A DNA stretch of 21,556 nucleotides. It comes from a virus. Location of the stretch: positions 1 to 21,556 of the IMG/VR virus record IMGVR_UViG_3300002835_001277. One strand, given 5' to 3'. Shown here piece by piece: positions 18,401 through 21,556 of the stretch; position 1 is the stretch's first letter, and each line of letters begins with the position of its first letter. Both the position numbers and the translations under genes were made by a program. The notes beneath the pieces are model-generated. The model was not told the DNA's origin. It saw nothing but the letters and a program-made list of their open reading frames with translations, and made no database searches.

Positions 18401-19223
18401 CTCTACATCTTTTCTTTAACTTCTTTTTGTCGGTACTTGAGAACATAGAACCAATAAAAACAGCCGTAGGTTGGAATTCTATTCCACCTTCTGAAGTTAA
18501 GTCAAAGTCTGCTCTTGTTATAAAGTGTTGGCATACTCCATCTTGCCCAAAAAATGAAGAAACCTGAACAACTTTTTTTAGTGTAACTATCTGAGGTAAT
18601 TCACTGTAGTTTTCTGAAAATTTAAATTTTGTTCCATTAACTTGGGATTCGGTTGCCCTACCCATTCTTATCAAATCCTGAGGTGTTAATGAAAATTCAC
18701 CAATATCTGAAAGGTCAACTTGCATAATAATATCATGTTGACCCAATGGAAGTCCAAATATCATATAGTCTCCAGCATCGTTTGTTTTTGCGGTGAACTT
18801 ATAGTACTTATCGTACACCTCAACAACTGTTGGGTTTGTTAAAGCATCAATTCTTTCAGGAAAAGTACCGACAGCAACGTGACCAGAGTGTGAAGGAGTA
18901 TAAGGTAATAAATTAAACTTATATCCGTCTTCATTAAAATCTTCAAATCCTTTATAAGGATACAATGTTGAAATTAACGGATTACTTTCATCATCAGGAC
19001 TTATTGGTATAAAAACAGCAACTCTTGCGTTAACAACACCATATCCTTTGTTTGCAAAAACTCTTCCACAAATTACTCCATAATCAGAGCAACTTCTTGT
19101 GTAAACATTATTAGGATAAATCGCTAAAGATAATATTTCTAATGAATCGTAATCTTGGTCTAATTTTACAGGTATCGTTCGATTCGCACCTAACTGCGTG
19201 CGAACTCTAAAAGAATTGGGCAT
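12477..19223 (-). CDS. Giant (2248 aa) putative baseplate protein with membrane-type segment
   Basis: This is the largest gene here, directly after gp6 and so in the gp7 position, but at 2248 aa about twice T4 gp7 (1032 aa); I see no clear homology to gp7. Residues about 48-172 resemble a carboxypeptidase regulatory-like beta domain: GVICGRVFANKGYGVVNARV, then TNDAGDYMIFGLPLGQHDI. Residues about 315-366 hold a second strand-rich stretch with DENGTWMIELPM. Residues 601-650 are a strongly hydrophobic stretch of two or more potential membrane helices, followed by a Lys-rich segment and a CERCRC cluster (695-700). Later landmarks are VIFVQRGVDINSPF (1107-1120), CPGCC (1503-1507) and a conserved-looking TTLIDLGPKAGFIQELVYS (1921-1939). 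The ATG follows an A-rich leader. It may organise the outer wedge; the membrane segment suggests, but does not show, a role at the host envelope. Confidence 0.75.
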   Translation of the reverse strand: MPNSFRVRTQLGANRTIPVKLDQDYDSLEILSLAIYPNNVYTRSCSDYGVICGRVFANKGYGVVNARVAVFIPISPDDESNPLISTLYPYKGFEDFNEDGYKFNLLPYTPSHSGHVAVGTFPERIDALTNPTVVEVYDKYYKFTAKTNDAGDYMIFGLPLGQHDIIMQVDLSDIGEFSLTPQDLIRMGRATESQVNGTKFKFSENYSELPQIVTLKKVVQVSSFFGQDGVCQHFITRADFDLTSEGGIEFQPTAVFIGSMFSSTDKKKLKKRCRVPAKQGWLCDLITGPGQIETIRQTIFTDSTGRPVLENFKLQNDGKLIDENGTWMIELPMNLDYVYTDENGIRRVSPDGKVGVPVRAKYRFKVKWQQSPSLSEETKRAYFLVPNIKEHGWISEGPDAMIEPSDDPNSELSYLSIPTVTINIPPTPPLDGEEPSTGPFIFTIPPTNDYYYNVVNTNNIESYTILVDGIENPDYYNTIPMPQLSANTVVIRYNLIDATIDDISISFKALNTSQYLQQCSYAFSLSWPDYGNDGMIQEAINCEDRFYEFQYNKVYTISQLLDRYTNRLFPQKSIQVKHILDDNCEGEYNTFPTNDVYYRYNLLFILANVILSIMKFVFLLLVVFLHVLAFLWPVFAIIITIVWAIQTVVYKICKFLRDKLSFNLDCKEPKDLSDLLKNPFKNVRLPLFLYTEDGCERCRCKVVDQDLDEESNTTFFELNQNLTQLDEGNVSSLADLNDVSSFTLTATTSGFYTVPNGYVPTSNYGAGSNGNVFNSVEYTDGLGAVVAGNSAAAPLIRKIPFWRGSIFGANVDLFSTSLPIAEKLNLFNTKAKYFDNLTTQYGTNNTPSPGNVGWNQVYVTINPDENDYEDFYHTDNLLVLLVDSTAFTRGTIITFQDPNESTDVNNNSQLFGTGNFSGTSGVILEPESYTVRYANPDVTSSEPLLTTIYNMDGAYGNGLPGLQFSDGSRPGRTCYPSDIEYYQVIQDMTYAEFLCISSTGENWCDSGFDTPSNTSDRRFSLPWRFMRSDRPITNLLADLENYVQPTSDNLIASAQPSASWANATIINRTYTAPNPGCQQACWNETTHILGQVSPWNQFLDRNPDVRVIFVQRGVDINSPFVEQRFDLRRFFGIAPVDWTADPIINGNNISQYCVVQARFKLNQPILPGGIITNGFNVFETSGWRMNGIVRNYFANGTPNVSSDYQFLAVLGQTVTQTNGPDTDQLGPLVKSTSSFVDDNGIFDENTRILTPQETGEYSITVFLRFSGSFFQNGGVQVILRDYTTSTNLVLSTLDTLALNLVQGPFNDYIVDLIEGHEYRLLVANLLVGGDVTYYADENEWVTDNPNGLILPKHHLITDNEQQQIYFPSQFYRFNNDYVSYDTTMPTYYSALDSETVIWGWQEGIRWRPQAFLDLAQNGIEYDNGFAVISEENGFRALIGRASDDDDGYLYIPCHSSNMGLSTAGAFENSKICGDAIQAGETGGQNYVCEGNDRWDDANRLTACPGCCRYRENLRNDGLTYHQLTSNATKRNLSGYQKGEYVEGGSALAVDFIGNTDFYQRVYSTTSNCFYEDPEGQPPQWGPNEGDPWEGGGNCEGGRGSNNRDRQTRQITWNNVQYISPVYAVFPSDVPPPGVDIPENQWYVNPNHYVTMSNRFYQVMRTDRLPSSTDIQEDGNGNGYLLHQNGGFSMFIIGNCDYEQEGGGELITPVFVDLDFDVVPGGADGPIANVAASLTNCAEAVDLNSYYTDADENPAIQPGGDGYSSEPATGADWLWFVRGTGCYNVVSKPLRSLFFHDVPAGAGNPDPGGVQKRYSDFATVVEWIQRLKLTFSLCFDVYSHTFSNNWINGTLYAFAFQNATRFDSQNRPTRSYCRDTIYFHDPLNNYYYRSSPWDGTNFVGRPRYLSSEERVIGNVKNLLFPTTLIDLGPKAGFIQELVYSDDYDGYIVPRIPTSTFQDVTDILNLFVLSRLVNTSFIQQLFPLPDNSGNEQGGDDPSVGAFFKNSRWQNGQLFFSGLLPGLVDADYSQMISINSEFGVNEFSPENYTNNDIIFAEDTVTPTYPYFGIFFSGDNQLRDYITPRRTIWNANAPLPPAASGFTQIAVKTQVVPFYQWNVFHNLDSPQSLFGTQSNNFITNFPSTPTYVDSPTFPNGFFAHGYQTLDRFGPSSEYFVPGVNNTFYYKGYLINYSAGTDSDGNPVVIAVNRIPSGTRYRYTFGAPFHFYFGLKQGASAMDRFIQKYVDTNIIYE
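17274..17423 (-). other. DNA encoding the hydrophobic, membrane-type segment of the 2248 aa protein
   Basis: Residues 601-650 are almost uninterrupted Leu, Ile, Val, Phe, Ala and Trp (for example FVFLLLVVFLHVLAFLWPVF at 616-635), with one Lys near 615. The stretch is long enough for two helices joined at a Pro (residue 633), and is followed by KICKFLRDKL, a basic flank typical of the inner side of a membrane. Confidence 0.7.
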
Positions 19224-19280
19224 AACTATTTTTTTTATAAATAGTTTAAGTAAAATTTTAAAAAAATAAATGATGAATCC
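19224..19280 (-). promoter_or_regulatory. Longest intergenic gap, with an A/T-rich inverted repeat
   Basis: This 57-bp gap lies between the stop of gp6 and the start of the 2248 aa gene. It contains a perfect 8-bp inverted repeat (19224-19231 and 19239-19246) separated by 7 bp, which abuts the ATG. The stem has a single G-C pair, so the hairpin would be weak. It is not followed by a T-run on the transcribed strand as a classical terminator would be. It could be a promoter element or a translation-control hairpin, or chance in A/T-rich DNA. Confidence 0.3.
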
Positions 19281-21119
19281 TTACGAGAAGTTCACTGAGG
19301 ACATATTTTTAACTCTAATAATGATATCTTCACCAGGAACTCTAACTTGATAAATCTGTGTCGGCTCTGCAAAAATTGTATCATCTATTAATTCGATTTT
19401 TCTTGTTGTAGGGTCAGAGTATCTTTGGGAAGTTTCAGAGGAGGAATATACTCCTCCTACTTTATTATAGACTGAAATATCAGATATAGTTATAACACCG
19501 TTTTCAGACTGAATTATTCTTCTTAGTTCTGATATATTAACGTTTTCCCCCATCTCTCTATTAACAGGACTCATAAAGTCTGAAATTCTAACTATGACAT
19601 TTGAAATTATAACTCCTTGATTTTGTGAAGCATCCAAAACTAAAGATACATCAAATGATAAATCAATCACGTTAGCCGATGTGACAAATATGTAATCATT
19701 TATCATTCTATAATTAGATAAATAGTTAGCAATATTTCTCTTTAAAGTATCAGAAATTACAGGAACTAACTTTCCATTACTATCATAAGATAAGATGTTC
19801 ACTTTAATTTTATTATCTTCTTCAGTAATTGCAACTTTTGCCGGTGAACCAAATTGAGACGGCATTTTTCTAAGTATGGCCTCGTAGTCGTTAATAGTTA
19901 CCGCCCTATTTTGAGAAGCAAAATTAAAAGTAGTGTAATATCTAACCTCCTCAGTTGTTGGTACACCGGCACCTCCAATAGCCGCAGTAACATTAGTACA
20001 CCCTAATGAATTGACTACATTTGTATTTGTAGTCGTTGAGGGTCCGTTTACATTAAAATTTACCGTACCAATTTGATTTATTATATTTACCCCTACATTT
20101 GTTCCAAGTCCTCCTCCAATTCTATATTGTACAAATAAAGTAGAATTTGACTTTAAAGTGGAACCTAATGAAAAATTATTCTGATATTTGGATAAATCTA
20201 ACGGCGTTCCGTTTCTAGCAAAATCCCTTAGAAGTTCGTCTGATGAAACATTACCCCCACCAAAAGTTAATTTACTAAAACCTTCAGGTGTAAACTCAGT
20301 AATAAATCTATCATTTGTTTGTATATACCTACCAACCTTTATACCAGGTGTGTCAGATGCCTTTGTAGGGTCCTCAATAAATATTCTGTCTTCAGCAAGT
20401 GCCTGTACTTCATACCATCTATTTGCAGAACCTAAAAACTCTTGAGCCGATGGAACATTTGTATAGGTTGTTCCGTCTTTTAGTAAAACACTTGTAACTC
20501 CCAAAACATTTTTTTCAGGTAAAAATATTTCATAAAAAGGTCTAGACTCAGCATCCCCTATACTTTTTCTAAACACTTTAGTTAATCCATTAACTACCGC
20601 TTCTCTTTTTACAATTGTGTAGTTAATCAACTGACTGTTTGCATTAAAGTTTGGAATTACTTTTCTGTTTGGAAATCCACTACTGTTATAATTTGCAGCA
20701 AAATCTATATCATCAGCAGTTTCAAAAACTTGTCCAGCCCCCAAAACTTGACTTCCCCTTCTCAATATTCCGCAATATCTTAAATCTTCTTTATCCCCAA
20801 GTGCTGGAACTGTAATTGAAAATTCAACAAGTGCAACAGACGGTCTTTGTCCTGGTATCTTTAATCCATAAGTTCTTGCAATGTTATAAATTGAAGACCT
20901 TTGTTGGGCGTACTGTAATACTGTTTCTTGTAAACTTCTATCAATATGATAATGAAGGTTGTCAGTTACCGCAGCATTCAAATCCATGAATACACTGAAT
21001 ATCGCAGCGTCATTAAAATTTGTTACTAACTCAGGATAATAAGTTTTTGTAAAATTAATCAGCTCTTGTCTGATATTTTGAAAATCTCTTGTAGTATATG
21101 AAATTTGCTTATTAGCCAT
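19281..21119 (-). CDS. Baseplate wedge protein gp6-like (baseplate J family)
   Basis: This 612 aa protein matches the T4 gp6 type in size (660 aa in T4) and in landmarks. Residues 6-90 hold the conserved start: SYTTRDFQNIRQELINFTKTYYPEL, DAAIFSVFMDLNAAVTDNLHYH, and YNIARTYGLKIPGQRPSV. Residues 379-431 hold the baseplate-J signature: IGGAGVPTTEEVR, then NRAVTINDYEAILRKMP and SPAKVAI. Gp6 forms a ring of dimers holding the wedges together in the contractile baseplate, next to gp25 and gp7. The gene begins 5 bp after the gp25-like gene, an order also seen in other T4-like phages. The leader is A/T-rich with no Shine-Dalgarno site. The protein is complete, with no frameshift or missing region. 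Function is assigned by sequence pattern and neighbour identity, both strong. Confidence 0.92.
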   Translation of the reverse strand: MANKQISYTTRDFQNIRQELINFTKTYYPELVTNFNDAAIFSVFMDLNAAVTDNLHYHIDRSLQETVLQYAQQRSSIYNIARTYGLKIPGQRPSVALVEFSITVPALGDKEDLRYCGILRRGSQVLGAGQVFETADDIDFAANYNSSGFPNRKVIPNFNANSQLINYTIVKREAVVNGLTKVFRKSIGDAESRPFYEIFLPEKNVLGVTSVLLKDGTTYTNVPSAQEFLGSANRWYEVQALAEDRIFIEDPTKASDTPGIKVGRYIQTNDRFITEFTPEGFSKLTFGGGNVSSDELLRDFARNGTPLDLSKYQNNFSLGSTLKSNSTLFVQYRIGGGLGTNVGVNIINQIGTVNFNVNGPSTTTNTNVVNSLGCTNVTAAIGGAGVPTTEEVRYYTTFNFASQNRAVTINDYEAILRKMPSQFGSPAKVAITEEDNKIKVNILSYDSNGKLVPVISDTLKRNIANYLSNYRMINDYIFVTSANVIDLSFDVSLVLDASQNQGVIISNVIVRISDFMSPVNREMGENVNISELRRIIQSENGVITISDISVYNKVGGVYSSSETSQRYSDPTTRKIELIDDTIFAEPTQIYQVRVPGEDIIIRVKNMSSVNFS

Positions 21120-21124
21120 TTTTG

Positions 21125-21556
21125 TTATAAATTTATAATTATGAAGTCACTAGAATTAAATACATTACTAGTAATTGTGTAATCTATTTTTACTTTAGCG
21201 GTATATTCAACAGAAGACCTTCCTGGCATTTCAAAAGTTTTAGTTTCACTAACCCCTCCCAATTCATCATCAGTTGCAGGATATACCGATATTTTATTAA
21301 CTTGTAAGTTTGGTATATACGTTCTAACCGAATCCCTTATCTCAGCCTCAATTTGATTAAATGTAGGACCATCCAAAGGTTCAAATATAAATTCATAAAG
21401 ACGTGTTCCAAAGTCAGGTAAAAAATATCTTGAACCCTTTCTTGTTAAAAGTAAGTGAATCAAACTATTTCTGATTTCTTCATCCTCGTAATCAGATAAA
21501 TCTAAATACTTTCCGTCAAATGAATCCCTAAAAGGAAACGTTACACCATATGTTTT
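21125..21556 (-). CDS. Baseplate wedge protein gp25-like (N terminus cut by right edge)
   Basis: The reading frame is open from the stop at 21125 to the right edge, 143 codons, so the true start lies outside the window or just at it. A TTG codon at 21461-21463 is inside the gene: upstream of it the frame continues with TYGVTFPFRDSFDGKY and LDLSDYEDEEIRNSL, typical of a gp25 N terminus. The core has RKGSRYFLPDFGTRLYEFIFEPL, the G-R...FG..L...FEP signature of the gp25 family. T4 gp25 is 132 aa, so this copy is nearly complete. Gp25 sits in the central part of the wedge and helps start sheath assembly. It lies just upstream of gp6 and is certainly part of the same cluster. There is no sign of lysozyme activity despite the old family name. 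Confidence 0.9.
   Translation of the reverse strand, partial: KTYGVTFPFRDSFDGKYLDLSDYEDEEIRNSLIHLLLTRKGSRYFLPDFGTRLYEFIFEPLDGPTFNQIEAEIRDSVRTYIPNLQVNKISVYPATDDELGGVSETKTFEMPGRSSVEYTAKVKIDYTITSNVFNSSDFIIINL

Noticed and set aside
19236-19243. TATAAATA, identical to the T4 late-promoter core
   Set aside because: It is on the plus strand and would point into gp6 in antisense. In such A/T-rich DNA the match is probably chance.
21461-21463. TTG as the start of the gp25-like gene
   Set aside because: The frame stays open upstream to the window edge and encodes the expected gp25 N-terminal sequence, so the TTG is internal.
1-21556. Stop-codon reassignment, as in some phages of gut Bacteroidota
   Set aside because: All visible stops are TAA or TGA, and every frame is intact under the standard code. 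Absence of TAG ends in ten genes is expected in A/T-rich DNA.

Overview
This window is a block of tail and baseplate genes from a tailed phage (or prophage) with a T4-like contractile tail. Every gene lies on the minus strand, so transcription runs from the right edge (position 21556) to the left edge (position 1). I see no tRNA, rRNA, integrase, insertion sequence, CRISPR array or metabolic gene. The DNA is A+T-rich and almost fully coding: the longest gap between genes is 57 bp, and three gene pairs overlap (by 1, 8 and 14 bp).

Layout in transcription order: a gp25-like baseplate wedge protein cut by the right edge; a gp6-like (baseplate J family) wedge protein of 612 aa; a very large protein of 2248 aa sitting where gp7 would be; uncharacterised structural proteins of 592, 356, 482 (PKD-like domain) and 303 aa; a 978 aa protein with features of P2 gpI-type tail proteins; a 911 aa adhesin-like protein with about seven SprB-like repeats and a Thr/Pro linker; a 317 aa protein with a longer Thr/Pro linker; and the N-terminal part of a tail-fibre-like protein cut by the left edge. 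The order goes from the conserved inner wedge to an outer, probably host-contacting, adhesin module. The gp25 and gp6 calls are firm. Most others rest on context and on short motifs seen by eye.

A Bacteroidota host (for example a flavobacterium) is suggested by two independent signs. The repeats in the 911 aa protein resemble SprB-type repeats of that phylum, and eight of the nine start codons whose leader is visible lack a Shine-Dalgarno sequence and have A/T-rich leaders, with one TTG start behind a 25-nt pure A/T leader. This is inference, not proof.

The most unusual items are the 2248 aa protein with a roughly 50-residue hydrophobic segment inside a putative baseplate component, the SprB-like repeat array, near-identical Cys/Thr/Pro junctions in two adjacent genes, and a domain apparently shared by the 978 and 911 aa proteins. 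I found no clear sign of a wholly new system such as a defence, mobile or RNA-based element.
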